Assembly (NCBI RefSeq): GCF_000241465.1
Contig: NZ_JH584235.1
Coordinates: 137,339 to 201,338 of the forward strand
DNA length: 64,000 bases
Source of the DNA: Sphingomonas echinoides ATCC 14820
GTDB lineage: Bacteria; Pseudomonadota; Alphaproteobacteria; Sphingomonadales; Sphingomonadaceae
Reading direction: 5' to 3'
Shown: piece after piece, positions 35,689 to 44,549 of the stretch
Layout of the letters: each line of letters starts with the position of its first letter
Position numbering within the stretch: position 1 is the stretch's first letter
Made by a program: the position numbers and the translations under genes
The notes under the pieces: model-generated
What the model saw: only the letters and a program-made list of their open reading frames with translations
Databases searched by the model: none
Told to the model about the DNA's origin: nothing

Positions 35689-35744
35689 CGTCGATCCTCT
35701 CCCGGCTCCGTTTTGCCAGAATGCTGACGTCAAAACGACGAGTC

Positions 35745-35762
35745 GTCAACTACTGTGTTGAC
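35745..35762. promoter_or_regulatory. Block B operator GTCAAC-N6-GTTGAC
   Basis: GTCAACTACTGTGTTGAC is a perfect copy of the block B palindrome. It lies 57 bases upstream of the P450 start and downstream of the MerR-type gene. Confidence 0.75.
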
Positions 35763-35823
35763 GATTTGCGGGACGTTTGTCGGCCCGTCCCGATGGCGCC
35801 ACCGGCGGGCCGGTAAGCCGTCT

Positions 35824-36552
35824 CTATGCCTGCTGGGCGAGGCCCGCCTTGCGCCGGTCGAGTTCCTGCATGAACGACTTGAGCCGGAGCTGGCCGAAGA
35901 AATCGAGCATCAGTGGCAGCGCGATATGGAGCATGCGCGCCGCGTCGTCCTCGCCGATGGGAATGCGGCGGTTGCCGAAGAACGTCTCCGCTTCGCGGCG
36001 GGCCACCGTGCGCGCCGCGTCGAGATAGAAGGCAATGTTGTCCGGCGGGAAGCCGGCCTCCTCGACAAAGCCCGCCTCGCGGATCGCGCCCCAGATCTCG
36101 ACCAGCCTAGCGTCGCCCAGCGTGAGCGCGCCGCCACCCGGCGAGTCGATGACGCGGAGCATGCCCAGCCTCTCGAACGCCAGCGCGTCGCGTCGGGCCT
36201 GGGGGAGGCGCTGCTCGAGCGCGGCGATTTCGACGGCGGGCTTTTCATCGACGCCGAACAGGCCCCCGAGCAGGGCGTCGAGGTGCGTGAAGGTCGCGCC
36301 CGACCGCGTGCTGCCGAGACCGTCGCCATCGAGCGCGGCCTTGATCTCGCGCAGGGTCATGCGCGACGATTGCTGGAGTTCGCGCACCGCGGCGATGCCG
36401 CGGACATGGGCTTCGTCATATTCCGCCTTGTTGCGCGCGGGGCGGACGGGTTCGGGCAACAGGCCCTCGCGCAGCATGATCCGGATGACTTCGCGGTTGA
36501 CGCCGGTTCGCTCCTCGAGTTCGCGCATCCTCACGGTTCGGCCCTTTTTCAT
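35824..36552 (-). CDS. MerR-type transcriptional regulator
   Basis: The 242-residue protein has an N-terminal MerR winged helix (VRMRELEERTGVNREVIRIMLREGLLPEPVRPARNKAEYDEAHVRGI, then a linker helix) and a long C-terminal helical domain of unknown type that could bind a pathway compound. ATG 36552 is preceded by an in-frame TTG. An operator copy (36551-36568) overlaps its start codon, which predicts autoregulation or repression by another factor. It is divergent from the second P450 gene. Confidence 0.83.
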   Translation of the reverse strand: MKKGRTVRMRELEERTGVNREVIRIMLREGLLPEPVRPARNKAEYDEAHVRGIAAVRELQQSSRMTLREIKAALDGDGLGSTRSGATFTHLDALLGGLFGVDEKPAVEIAALEQRLPQARRDALAFERLGMLRVIDSPGGGALTLGDARLVEIWGAIREAGFVEEAGFPPDNIAFYLDAARTVARREAETFFGNRRIPIGEDDAARMLHIALPLMLDFFGQLRLKSFMQELDRRKAGLAQQA

Positions 36553-36568
36553 CAACGTCGGTGTTGAA
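36551..36568. promoter_or_regulatory. Block B operator variant between MerR-type and P450 genes
   Basis: ATCAAC-GTCGGT-GTTGAA keeps the TCAAC-N6-GTTGA core and loses the outermost base pair of the palindrome. It overlaps the MerR-type start codon and stands 87 bases before the P450 start at 36655. Confidence 0.6.
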
Positions 36569-36654
36569 AATCGTTGCGCGCGTCACGCCGTGCGTGTATC
36601 GCACACGCATAGATGACAGCCAAGGTTCAAGGCTGCAAGACTTAGGAGAGCGCC

Positions 36655-37929
36655 GTGGCCACCGTTCCGGAAGAAGTACCTCCCTCGATGTCGCGCGCGC
36701 GTGCGCCGCAGCCGGCGAACGTCCCCGACGATCGGGTGTTCGAGATCGACATGTATCAACTCGACGGTATCGAAGAAGGCTATCACGAAGCCTGGAAACG
36801 CGTGCAGCAGCCCGGGACGCCCGAACTGATCTGGACGCCGTTCACCGGCGGCCACTGGATCGCCACCAACGGCCAGACCGTGCGCGAAATCTATGGCGAT
36901 CCTGAGCGGTTCTCGAGCGAGGTCATCTTCCTGCCGAAGGAGGCTGGCGAGCTTTACGACATGGTCCCGACGCGGATGGATCCGCCCGAGCACACGCCAT
37001 ACCGCAAGGCGCTCGACAAGGGGTTGAGCCTTGGCCAGATCCGTCAGGTCGAGGAAAAGGTTCGCGAAGTGGCGGTCGAGCTGATCGACGGCTTTGCCGC
37101 CGCCGGGCAGTGCGAATTTTCCAGCGAATACGCCCACATCTTCCCGGTGCGCGTTTTCATGGCGCTGGCCGACCTGCCGATGGATGACGCTGAGGTGCTC
37201 GGCCGCTTCGCCAAGATGATGACGCGGCCCGAGGGCAACACGCCCGAGGAAATGGCGGCCAATCTCGATGCGGGAAACAAGGGCCTGATCGACTATGTCG
37301 ATCCGATCATCCGCGCCCGCCGCGGCGGTTCGGGCGACGACCTCATTACGGTGATGGTCAACGCCGAAATCAACGGTGAGCTAATCTCGCACGACAAGGC
37401 GCAAGGGTTGATTGCGCTGCTGCTGCTCGCCGGGCTCGATACCGTGGTCAATTTCCTCGGGTTCATGATGCTGCATCTGGCGCGCAACCCCGAGCTGGTC
37501 GCCGAATTGCGCGGCGACAAGATCAAGCTGATGCGCAGCGCCGAGGAGATGTTCCGGCGCTTCCCGGTCGTGTCCGAGGCGCGCATGGTCGCCAAGGATC
37601 AGGAGTATAAGGGCGTCAATCTGAAGCATGGCGACATGATCCTGCTGCCGACGGCGCTGCACGGTCTCGACGAAGCCGAGAATCCGGACCCCTGGAAGAT
37701 CGACCTCCAACGACGCGGCATGTCGCACACGACGTTCGGCGGCGGACCGCACCGCTGTGCCGGCATGCACCTTGCCCGCATGGAGGTCATCTGCACGCTC
37801 GAGGAATGGTTCAACCGCATTCCCGAGTTCGGCCTCGCGCCCGGCGCCAAACCGGTGTTCCACTCGGGCATCGTCGCGGCGGTCGACAACATCCCGCTCG
37901 TCTGGCCGGTCGGCGGTCGCCCTTCATGA
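36655..37929 (+). CDS. Cytochrome P450, CYP101-type
   Basis: The 424-residue P450 has the acid-alcohol pair Asp262-Thr263 ([12 protein letters not shown]), ExxR Glu298-Arg301 and the heme loop [10 protein letters not shown] with Cys368. Phe92, Tyr101 and Thr106 align with the camphor-contacting Phe87, Tyr96 and Thr101 of P450cam. GTG 36655 follows AGGAGAG. Its stop overlaps the ferredoxin ATG, so the pair is translationally coupled. With two CYP101 enzymes present, different positions on one ring or different substrates may be hydroxylated. Confidence 0.92.
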   Translation: MATVPEEVPPSMSRARAPQPANVPDDRVFEIDMYQLDGIEEGYHEAWKRVQQPGTPELIWTPFTGGHWIATNGQTVREIYGDPERFSSEVIFLPKEAGELYDMVPTRMDPPEHTPYRKALDKGLSLGQIRQVEEKVREVAVELIDGFAAAGQCEFSSEYAHIFPVRVFMALADLPMDDAEVLGRFAKMMTRPEGNTPEEMAANLDAGNKGLIDYVDPIIRARRGGSGDDLITVMVNAEINGELISHDKAQGLIALLLLAGLDTVVNFLGFMMLHLARNPELVAELRGDKIKLMRSAEEMFRRFPVVSEARMVAKDQEYKGVNLKHGDMILLPTALHGLDEAENPDPWKIDLQRRGMSHTTFGGGPHRCAGMHLARMEVICTLEEWFNRIPEFGLAPGAKPVFHSGIVAAVDNIPLVWPVGGRPS

Positions 37930-38243
37930 CAGCGATCACGGTCACCACGCGCGAGGGCGTCGAACACGAACTGCGCCCGCAGGACGGGATCAGCGTCATG
38001 GAGGCGATCCGTGAATCCGGCATCGACGAATTGCTGGCGTTGTGCGGCGGGTGCTGCTCGTGCGCAACGTGTCATGTTTTCGTCGATCGCGATCCGGTCG
38101 GGCAACTTCCGCCGATGTCCGCCGACGAGGACGATCTCCTTGAAAGTTCGTCGAGCCGTACCGATCGCTCGCGCTTGTCGTGCCAATTGCCCGTCTCAGC
38201 TGCGCTCGACGGACTGCGCATCACGATTGCACCCGAAGACTGA
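37926..38243 (+). CDS. [2Fe-2S] ferredoxin (adrenodoxin/putidaredoxin type)
   Basis: The 105-residue electron carrier has cluster ligands Cys40, Cys46, Cys49 and Cys86 in the vertebrate-type spacing C-x5-C-x2-C...C ([17 protein letters not shown] ... LSCQL). It passes single electrons from the reductase to the P450s. The gene overlaps the P450 stop and precedes the reductase by 18 bases, giving the full three-component class I P450 system. Confidence 0.93.
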   Translation: MTAITVTTREGVEHELRPQDGISVMEAIRESGIDELLALCGGCCSCATCHVFVDRDPVGQLPPMSADEDDLLESSSSRTDRSRLSCQLPVSAALDGLRITIAPED

Positions 38244-38261
38244 AACGACGAGGGGAGGGCG

Positions 38262-39506
38262 ATGGACGCGAGCGACGCGCAACAGCACTTTGACGTGATC
38301 ATCGTAGGGGCCGGGCATGGCGGCGCGCAGGCGGCAGCCGCGCTGCGCCAGAGAGGGTTCGCCGGCACGATTGCGATGATCGGGGAAGAGCCCGAACTGC
38401 CCTATGAGCGTCCGCCGTTGAGCAAGGAATATCTCGCCCGCGACAAGCCTTTCGAACGCCTGCTCATCCGTCAGCCTGCCTTCTGGACCGAGAAGAACGT
38501 GACGATGCGGCTCGGCGAGCGGGTCGAGGCCGTGGACCCTGGCGCGCGCGCGATCGTCCTCGCGGACGGAACGCCGCTTGGCTACGGGCAGCTGGTATGG
38601 GCGACCGGCGGGCATGCCCGCCGGATGACCTGCGACGGCGCCGATCTCGTCGGGTTGCACTCGGTGCGGTCGCGTGCCGATGTCGATCGGATCATGGCCG
38701 AATTGCCGTCGGTCACGAAAGTCGTGGTCATCGGTGGCGGCTATATCGGACTCGAAGCGGCGGCCGTACTCTCGAAACTGGGGAAGGCGGTCACGGTGCT
38801 CGAGGCGCAGGATCGCGTGCTGGCGCGCGTCGCCGGGCCGGCCTTGTCGCAATTCATCGAAGCCGAGCACCGCGCGCACGGCGTCGACGTTCGCCTGGGG
38901 GTCGTTGTCGATTGCGTGCTCGGCGAAGCGCATGTCACCGGCGTGCGTCTTGCAGGCGGCGAGGAACTCGCCGCCGATCTGGTGATCGTCGGCATCGGCA
39001 TCGTCCCGGCCGTGCAGCCACTGCTGGCCGCCGGGGCCGAAGGGGTAAACGGCGTGGCGGTCGACGCCGAATGCCGGACCAGCCTCCAGGATATCTTCGC
39101 GATCGGCGATTGCGCGCTGCATGCCAACGCCTATGCCGACGATCTGCCGATAAGACTCGAATCGGTCCAGAACGCGACCGACATGGCGACCACCGTCGCC
39201 AAGGTCATTACCGGCGCCGCCGAACCCTACGATGCAGTGCCGTGGTTCTGGTCGAACCAGTACGATATCCGGCTGCAGACTATTGGCATCTCCGCCGGGC
39301 ATGATGCCGAGGTCGTGCGCGGCGACCCGGCCACGCGGTCCTTCTCGATCGTCTATCTCAAACAGGGCAGGGTCGTCGCGCTCGACTGCCTCAACGCGAC
39401 CCGCGACTATGTCCAGGGCAAAGCGCTGGTCGTCGCGCGCGCGACGATCGCGCCGGAGCAGCTGGCCGACCATGCCACGCCGCTCAAGGAAATGTTGGCG
39501 GCCTAG
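38262..39506 (+). CDS. FAD-dependent ferredoxin reductase (putidaredoxin reductase type)
   Basis: The 414-residue flavoprotein has the FAD motif GAGHGG (16-21), the NADH motif GGGYIG (158-163) and the second FAD motif [15 protein letters not shown]. It oxidises NADH and reduces the neighbouring ferredoxin. The tail (LKEMLA) and length match putidaredoxin and CYP101-partner reductases. Its stop overlaps the stop of the convergent ribBA gene by four bases. Confidence 0.93.
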   Translation: MDASDAQQHFDVIIVGAGHGGAQAAAALRQRGFAGTIAMIGEEPELPYERPPLSKEYLARDKPFERLLIRQPAFWTEKNVTMRLGERVEAVDPGARAIVLADGTPLGYGQLVWATGGHARRMTCDGADLVGLHSVRSRADVDRIMAELPSVTKVVVIGGGYIGLEAAAVLSKLGKAVTVLEAQDRVLARVAGPALSQFIEAEHRAHGVDVRLGVVVDCVLGEAHVTGVRLAGGEELAADLVIVGIGIVPAVQPLLAAGAEGVNGVAVDAECRTSLQDIFAIGDCALHANAYADDLPIRLESVQNATDMATTVAKVITGAAEPYDAVPWFWSNQYDIRLQTIGISAGHDAEVVRGDPATRSFSIVYLKQGRVVALDCLNATRDYVQGKALVVARATIAPEQLADHATPLKEMLAA

Positions 39507-40633
39507 CGCTCCGCGACCAGTTTGACGCCGCGTTCGGCCAACGGCCGACGGCCCACGACCGTGAGACCGAAACCCTCCAGCGCGGCGAGCTTGCCCTGGC
39601 TCGAGGTCAGCAGGATCATTTCGCCGACTCCCAGGTCGAGCAGGATCTGTGCCCCGATCCCGTAATCGCGCAGACCGTGCGTCACCGCATATTCTTTGCG
39701 ATTGCCCTTCACGCGCTCCGAAATCGAGGCCGGGTTAGGATCGGCGACGAAAACGGCAACGGCGGGACCGTCGAACTCGGCGAGCTCGCGCAACGCCGCC
39801 GGGACATAGTCACGATGCGCCGCGCGCCAGCCCAGAATATCGGCGGTGAGATCGAGCTGGTGGACGCGAACCAGCGTCGGGACATTCTTGCGCGGTGACT
39901 GACGGACCAACGCGACATGCTCGCCGCCATCGACCGTGTTCCGGTAGACGTAGATGCGAAAGTCGCCGTACCAGCTGTCGAACGGCGCTTCGGCAACACG
40001 CTCGACCAGCGATTCAGAGCGACGGCGATAGGCGATGAGGTCGGCAATCGTGCCGACCTTCAAACCGTGCTCGCGCGCGAATTCCAGCAGCTCGGGCAGC
40101 CGCGCCATCGACCCGTCGTCGTTCATGACTTCGCAAATCACCCCGGCCGGCGTGAGTCCGGCGAGCCGCGATATATCGACCGCCGCTTCAGTATGGCCTG
40201 CGCGGACCAGCACGCCGCCATCGCGCGCCGTCAGGGGAAAGACATGGCCGGGTGACACGATGTCCCGCGGCCCCTTCGACGGATCGATGGCGACGGCGAT
40301 CGTGTGCGCCCGGTCGTGCGCGGAAATTCCCGTCGTGACGCCTTCGCGCGCCTCGATCGAGACGGTGAATGCGGTACCGTGACCGCTTTGATTGTGCCTC
40401 GCCATCGGCGAGAGCTCGAGTTGTTCCGCCCGCTCGCCGGTGATCGACAGACAGATGAGCCCCCGCGCATGCATGGCCATGAAATTGATCTGGCGGGGCG
40501 TGGCGAACTGCGCCGGGATGATGACATCGCCTTCGTTTTCGCGATCGGGCGCGTCGACCAGCACGTAAGGTTGCCCGTTGCGGGCATCCTCGATGATGTC
40601 CTCTATCGGGGAGATGCCGGCATGCTGCGTCAT
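39503..40633 (-). CDS. ribBA: RibBA: 3,4-dihydroxy-2-butanone-4-phosphate synthase with degenerate GTP cyclohydrolase II domain
   Basis: The 376-residue protein has a complete RibB domain ([12 protein letters not shown] at 28-38, [31 protein letters not shown]), which makes the four-carbon riboflavin precursor. The C-terminal half has the RibA fold but lacks the three zinc Cys of active GTP cyclohydrolase II ([15 protein letters not shown] instead). It may therefore supply only the RibB activity. The setting, among three FMN-type monooxygenase genes, suggests a dedicated boost of flavin supply. Its ATG overlaps the stop of the DUF2889 gene. Confidence 0.87.
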   Translation of the reverse strand: MTQHAGISPIEDIIEDARNGQPYVLVDAPDRENEGDVIIPAQFATPRQINFMAMHARGLICLSITGERAEQLELSPMARHNQSGHGTAFTVSIEAREGVTTGISAHDRAHTIAVAIDPSKGPRDIVSPGHVFPLTARDGGVLVRAGHTEAAVDISRLAGLTPAGVICEVMNDDGSMARLPELLEFAREHGLKVGTIADLIAYRRRSESLVERVAEAPFDSWYGDFRIYVYRNTVDGGEHVALVRQSPRKNVPTLVRVHQLDLTADILGWRAAHRDYVPAALRELAEFDGPAVAVFVADPNPASISERVKGNRKEYAVTHGLRDYGIGAQILLDLGVGEMILLTSSQGKLAALEGFGLTVVGRRPLAERGVKLVAER

Positions 40634-41418
40634 GAACCTTTTCCTTCAAATCGCGCGACGATGTCGCGCGGCGGCGGCGTGCGAACCACGCCCGATGTGA
40701 AATCGCGGACATACCCCACGATTGAGGTAGCGGTCTCGAGCCGGTCGCCCGAGTAACTGTAGCAGGCATTTGCCATGCCGGCCGCCGCGCGCAACGGGAT
40801 CGCCGGTGGCAGGTCGACGACGCGCGTTCGGCCACGCGCGACGAACACGCCCCGCTGCAGCATCAGCGCCGCCTCGAGCGCATCATCCTCGAATTTGTCG
40901 CGCGCCCAGGCCGTGAACCCGCGCATCAGCTGTCGCCCTTCCAGCATGTCGGGTGCGAGTATCTTGTGGTCCTTGATCAGCCATTTGTGTACCAGCTGGC
41001 CGTCGCGGCTGATCGTCACCCAGACCGGCTCGTCGAGCTCGTCGGGCACGATGATCTCGAATTCCCGCGCCATCGAGGGGTGCGATGCTCCCGCGAGCGC
41101 CCACGCGGCCAGATCGGCGAGATGGGTGCAATTTGCCGTCGTCGGCAGAAGCCGCGCGGTCGGTCGCTCGTCCAGCGGGTGGCCGACAAGTGCCTCTAGC
41201 CCTGCGCTCGATCCCCGGCACGTCGTGGCGGGTCCGCGCTCGATCCCGCTTGCCACCGAGGTCACGTGCGAGCCGTCATGCTCGACCAGGACCCACATGG
41301 CATGATGCGTGTCGTCCACCGTCGCGAGAACGCAGTGCTCGTCACGGCTGATCGTGACAAGTCGCCGATAGCATCCGGACCCGTATTCGGGATTGAGAGG
41401 GAAGTGACCCAGGCTCAT
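40630..41418 (-). CDS. DUF2889-like protein
   Basis: The 262-residue protein shows the DUF2889 pattern (YRRLVTISRDEHCVLATVDDTHHAMWVLVEHDGSHVTSV, then CTHLADLAAWAL and GRQLMRGFTAWARDKFEDDALEAAL). No activity is established for the family to my knowledge. It is the first gene of a two-gene operon with ribBA and shares an operator-bearing divergent promoter with the TetR gene at 41513, so it is part of the pathway regulon. Relatives turn up in steroid, terpenoid and aromatic clusters. Confidence 0.72.
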   Translation of the reverse strand: MSLGHFPLNPEYGSGCYRRLVTISRDEHCVLATVDDTHHAMWVLVEHDGSHVTSVASGIERGPATTCRGSSAGLEALVGHPLDERPTARLLPTTANCTHLADLAAWALAGASHPSMAREFEIIVPDELDEPVWVTISRDGQLVHKWLIKDHKILAPDMLEGRQLMRGFTAWARDKFEDDALEAALMLQRGVFVARGRTRVVDLPPAIPLRAAAGMANACYSYSGDRLETATSIVGYVRDFTSGVVRTPPPRDIVARFEGKGS

Positions 41419-41448
41419 GGCGCGAGAATACGCGCGAATGGCCGATCG

Positions 41449-41466
41449 ATCAACACGTGTGTTGAC
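41449..41466. promoter_or_regulatory. Block B operator upstream of TetR gene
   Basis: ATCAAC-ACGTGT-GTTGAC carries one mismatch in the outer base pair. It lies in the 94-base gap between the DUF2889 and TetR genes, fitting autoregulation of the TetR protein. Confidence 0.7.
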
Positions 41467-41512
41467 GATCTTGCATGTTGCCGTTTTTCATCGGGCGGGG
41501 CAGAGTGAGGCG

Positions 41513-42202
41513 ATGACGGTTTCGAGCAAGATCTCCAAGCGGCGGAAGACCAAGCAGTCCGACGGCAGCGTGGACTATGCGGCGAAACGGGCCGAGGTCC
41601 TCCGCATCGCGGCAAAGCTGTTCAAGGAACAGGGATTTCAGGCAACCAAGCTTGCCGATATTGCCCGTGAGGCCGGGCTCGATCGAGCGACCATCTATTA
41701 CTACACGGGCAGCAAGGAAGAGCTGTTCCACGAGACGGTCGAAGGCGTACTCGACGCCTGTATCGACGCGGCGACAGAATTGCACGCCGATGCATCGTTG
41801 CGGTCGATCGAACGACTTCATTCGATCTTCGTGTCGCTGATGATCAGCTACGAGGAAAATTATCCCGCGACCTTCGTCTATATCCAGGAACAGATGCATC
41901 AGGTCGGATCGGAAGAAACCGCCTGGGCGCAGGAGATCATGAAGAAGACGCGGTCGTTCGATCAGATGCTGCTCGGGTTTATCCGCGGGGCGATGGACGA
42001 GGGCGATTTGCGCAACGACGTCCCGGTGCGTCTGGTCGAAAATGCGTTGTTCGGGATGCTCAACTGGACCCATCGCTGGTTCATTCCGGGCCGGGCGATG
42101 ACCGGACGACAGGTCGCCGAAGCGTTCTGGTCGATCTTCACGAATGGCATGGCCGAGGAAGCCGCCCCGGCGCGGTCCAACCGGTCGGCCGCGCGCCACT
42201 GA
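41513..42202 (+). CDS. TetR-family regulator, candidate repressor of block B
   Basis: The 229-residue TetR protein has a basic N-terminal extension (SSKISKRRKTKQ), a helix-turn-helix (VLRIAAKLFKEQGFQATKLADIAREAGLDRATIYYYTGSKEELF) and an all-helical sensor domain. GAGG precedes ATG 41513. The palindrome at 41449-41466 in its own promoter recurs at least seven more times across 31-51 kb, which makes this protein the most likely binder. In Pseudomonas the camphor regulator CamR is also a TetR protein. Inducer unknown. Confidence 0.85.
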   Translation: MTVSSKISKRRKTKQSDGSVDYAAKRAEVLRIAAKLFKEQGFQATKLADIAREAGLDRATIYYYTGSKEELFHETVEGVLDACIDAATELHADASLRSIERLHSIFVSLMISYEENYPATFVYIQEQMHQVGSEETAWAQEIMKKTRSFDQMLLGFIRGAMDEGDLRNDVPVRLVENALFGMLNWTHRWFIPGRAMTGRQVAEAFWSIFTNGMAEEAAPARSNRSAARH

Positions 42203-42223
42203 CGCAGCGCGCGGCGACGCGAT

Positions 42224-43354
42224 CTATGCAGCCTTCGCCGTCGTCGTCGGCAGGCTGATGCGCGGCGCGACTTCCGACGCAGCGAGCTCCAGCGACCGGA
42301 ACCAGGGCTCGGGCGCATCGTAATAGTCATGGCTTTCGATCTGCAGCGTGCCCCAGCCGCCGACCTCGTCGAATAGAGTGTTGATCTTGTCGACCACTGT
42401 ATCGGGCGATCCCACCACGAACACCTTGTCGACGAGGAATTCGAGGTCGGCCTTCAGCGGGTCGATCCCGAAATCGCGGGCAAAGCCGTCCATCATGCCG
42501 AACCGGCGCCAGATCGGGATCAGATAGCGGGTGAAGCAATAGCCGATCGGCCCCTCCATCACTTCGCGCTTGGCCTCCGCGTCGGTTTCGCCGACGAACA
42601 CCGTCTGCGACACGGCGTGCCGCGACCGGTCGGGGGTGAAACCTGCCTTGATGTTGGCTTCGCTGTAGATGTCCCAGTGACGCTTCAGCGCATCCTTGCC
42701 CGAGAAGATCGAGACGGGCTTGAAATTGCGTTCGCCGGCAAGCTTCATCGACGGCGAATTGGGGCTGAACCCAGTGACCGCAAATTCGGGGAACGATCCG
42801 CCCCAGGGTGAATAGTTGGCGAGCTTGTGCTGTTCGTCTTCCTCGGTGAGCGCAACTTCCTCCTTCGGAAAGCCGGCATCCCAATATTTGCCCTCGTAGA
42901 AGAACGGCTCGCGCTTCCAGATCTTCTCCATGATGTCGAGCGACTCGCGCACCATTTCGTTGAGATGTTCGGTATTCTGATCCTCTTCTTTGATGCCGTG
43001 CATGTAGGAGGCGAGCGGATACGCTCCGGCGCCGATCCCCATGAAGTAGCGGCCCTCGAGAATCTGCGAAAGCCAGCCGACCGTCATCGCCAGTTTGGTC
43101 GGGTTATGGTGCGGCAGGATGTGCGCCATCGGCGCGAACTTGATGCGCTCGGTCTGCAGCGCAGCGGCCGCCATGATTAGTTCGGGCGCCGGAATATTCT
43201 CCCAGATCTGGGATGCGTGCTCGGAGATCATCATCGAGTCGAAGCCGGCCTTGTCGGCCGCGATCGAGCTCTGAACTCCCCATTCGAAGGTCTGACGCGC
43301 CGTCCGGTCGGGGCGCATATAGGGATGAAAGATCAGTCCGGTCTGCATTGCCAT
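42224..43354 (-). CDS. camE36: 3,6-Diketocamphane monooxygenase-like FMN monooxygenase (LLM family)
   Basis: The 376-residue luciferase-like enzyme runs, by memory of the P. putida sequence, nearly collinear with 3,6-diketocamphane 1,6-monooxygenase: TGLIFHPYMRPDRTARQTFEWG, SMMISEHASQIWENIP, FMGIGAGAYPLASYMHGI, LAGERNFKPVSIFSG and GPIGYCFTRYLIPIWRRFG. These type II Baeyer-Villiger monooxygenases use FMNH2 from a separate reductase to insert oxygen next to a ring ketone. The paralogue at 47537 resembles the 2,5-isoform. The start is ATG 43354 (MAMQ). It is divergent from a TetR gene. Confidence 0.85.
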   Translation of the reverse strand: MAMQTGLIFHPYMRPDRTARQTFEWGVQSSIAADKAGFDSMMISEHASQIWENIPAPELIMAAAALQTERIKFAPMAHILPHHNPTKLAMTVGWLSQILEGRYFMGIGAGAYPLASYMHGIKEEDQNTEHLNEMVRESLDIMEKIWKREPFFYEGKYWDAGFPKEEVALTEEDEQHKLANYSPWGGSFPEFAVTGFSPNSPSMKLAGERNFKPVSIFSGKDALKRHWDIYSEANIKAGFTPDRSRHAVSQTVFVGETDAEAKREVMEGPIGYCFTRYLIPIWRRFGMMDGFARDFGIDPLKADLEFLVDKVFVVGSPDTVVDKINTLFDEVGGWGTLQIESHDYYDAPEPWFRSLELAASEVAPRISLPTTTAKAA

Positions 43355-43375
43355 GATCGCTCTCCTGCCAGATCC

Positions 43376-43393
43376 GTCAGCGCGGATGTTGAC
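43376..43393. promoter_or_regulatory. Block B operator upstream of LLM monooxygenase gene
   Basis: GTCAGC-GCGGAT-GTTGAC is the palindrome with one arm mismatch. In the plus direction TTGACA (43389-43394) with TATTCT 18 bases on could form a promoter for the TetR gene at 43507. Confidence 0.6.
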
Positions 43394-43415
43394 AGGAAGC
43401 TGACACCGAAATTAT

Positions 43416-43435
43416 TCTAAGTCAACTGTCTTAGA
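43416..43435. promoter_or_regulatory. Second palindrome, candidate operator of the adjacent TetR
   Basis: TCTAAGTCAACTGTCTTAGA has perfect TCTAAG/CTTAGA arms around an 8-base centre. It differs from the block B motif and lies between the LLM gene and the TetR gene at 43507. Confidence 0.5.
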
Positions 43436-43506
43436 TTGCATACGAGGTATCGCCGCGTCGCGCAGCTTGCGCTACCGGAAGGCAGACCAAAGCGAGGAAC
43501 GAGGAC

Positions 43507-44160
43507 TTGGCGAAGAAGGCAGTCGCAGCGGACAAGATCGCGGAGGCCGGCGACGCCAAGACTCGAATGCTAATCGTCGCCGAGCGGCTGTTCGCGCAAG
43601 GCGGCTTCAGCGGCGTGTCGCTTCGCGAAATCGCGTCGGCAGCGGGGCAGCGCAACCATTTCGCTGTCCAGTATCACTTCGGGTCGCGCGACGGCCTGAT
43701 CCAGGCGATCTTCGATCACCGCATGGTACAGATGGAGCCGATCCGCGGCCGCATGCTCGCCGCCGCCCGTGCGGGCGGCGGGCTCGACGACCTGCGCACG
43801 CTGGTCGAGATCATCTATTTGCCGCAGCTCGAACTGCCCGACGATGACGGGCGTCACAGCTATGCCGGGTTTCTGTCGCAATATCTGCTGCGGGCACGGT
43901 CGCGACGGTTCGGTGAATTCTCCTCTGCCACGCCGCCCGGACTGGCGATGACGCTCGGTTTGCTGCGCGAGCGCCTCGGGCACCTGTCGGAAGCCGCGGC
44001 GCAGCGGCGCCTTATCAGCGCGAGTTTCATGTTCGTCCACATTCTGGTCCATCACGGCGATCGCGAATGGGCGGAAGCGGGGAACGAACCCTTCGCCGCC
44101 GCCGTCGCGGACACGCTCGATCAGATCGTGCGCTGCCTCGAGGCGCCGATCGCGGACTAG
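43507..44160 (+). CDS. TetR-family regulator
   Basis: The 217-residue protein has a TetR helix-turn-helix (MLIVAERLFAQGGFSGVSLREIASAAGQRNHFAVQYHFGSRDGLIQAIFDHR) and a helical ligand domain. It starts at TTG 43507; GAACGAGGAC lies directly before, a modest ribosome-binding site. Its helix-turn-helix (NHFAVQYHFG) belongs to a different TetR subgroup from the protein at 41513. Binding to the palindrome at 43416-43435 is likely. Its stop overlaps that of the convergent SnoaL-like gene. Confidence 0.83.
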   Translation: MAKKAVAADKIAEAGDAKTRMLIVAERLFAQGGFSGVSLREIASAAGQRNHFAVQYHFGSRDGLIQAIFDHRMVQMEPIRGRMLAAARAGGGLDDLRTLVEIIYLPQLELPDDDGRHSYAGFLSQYLLRARSRRFGEFSSATPPGLAMTLGLLRERLGHLSEAAAQRRLISASFMFVHILVHHGDREWAEAGNEPFAAAVADTLDQIVRCLEAPIAD

Positions 44161-44549
44161 GCGGAGAACGTCTCGAGCATGTGGTGCGTGTCCGAATATT
44201 CGCGCACCCGGTGCACGCGCCCGCCCGCGAGTTCGATCAGGAAATGATATTCGTTGGCATAGACGCCGCCGGCGACCAGTTCAGCGTGGGATGCGGCCTC
44301 GACCGCCACGCAGTCGCCTTCGGCGATCATCGACTTGGGCGTGATGACCAGGGCCCCGGCACGATAGAGCGGACGGACCTGATGCAGGAGCGTACCGAGT
44401 TCGTCCTTTGTGTTCGTGCCCGACATGCCGTCGATCCGTCCGGCGACCCACCAAGTCGCGTCGTCAGTCATGCGGTCGAGCACGCCCGCAATGTCGCCGC
44501 GCGAGAACGCCGCGAAGAAGTCCGCGACGATGGCTTTCGGATCGGTCAC
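44157..44549 (-). CDS. SnoaL/NTF2-like protein
   Basis: The 130-residue protein begins VTDPKAIVADFFAAFSRGDIAGVLDRMTDDATWWVAG and ends YANEYHFLIELAGGRVHRVREYSDTHHMLETFSA, the limonene-epoxide-hydrolase/KSI-like NTF2 layout. Such small barrels can isomerise, dehydrate or hydrolyse ring intermediates. GTG 44549 overlaps the stop of the upstream ligase gene (GTGA), so it is made together with the ligase. Confidence 0.8.
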   Translation of the reverse strand: MTDPKAIVADFFAAFSRGDIAGVLDRMTDDATWWVAGRIDGMSGTNTKDELGTLLHQVRPLYRAGALVITPKSMIAEGDCVAVEAASHAELVAGGVYANEYHFLIELAGGRVHRVREYSDTHHMLETFSA

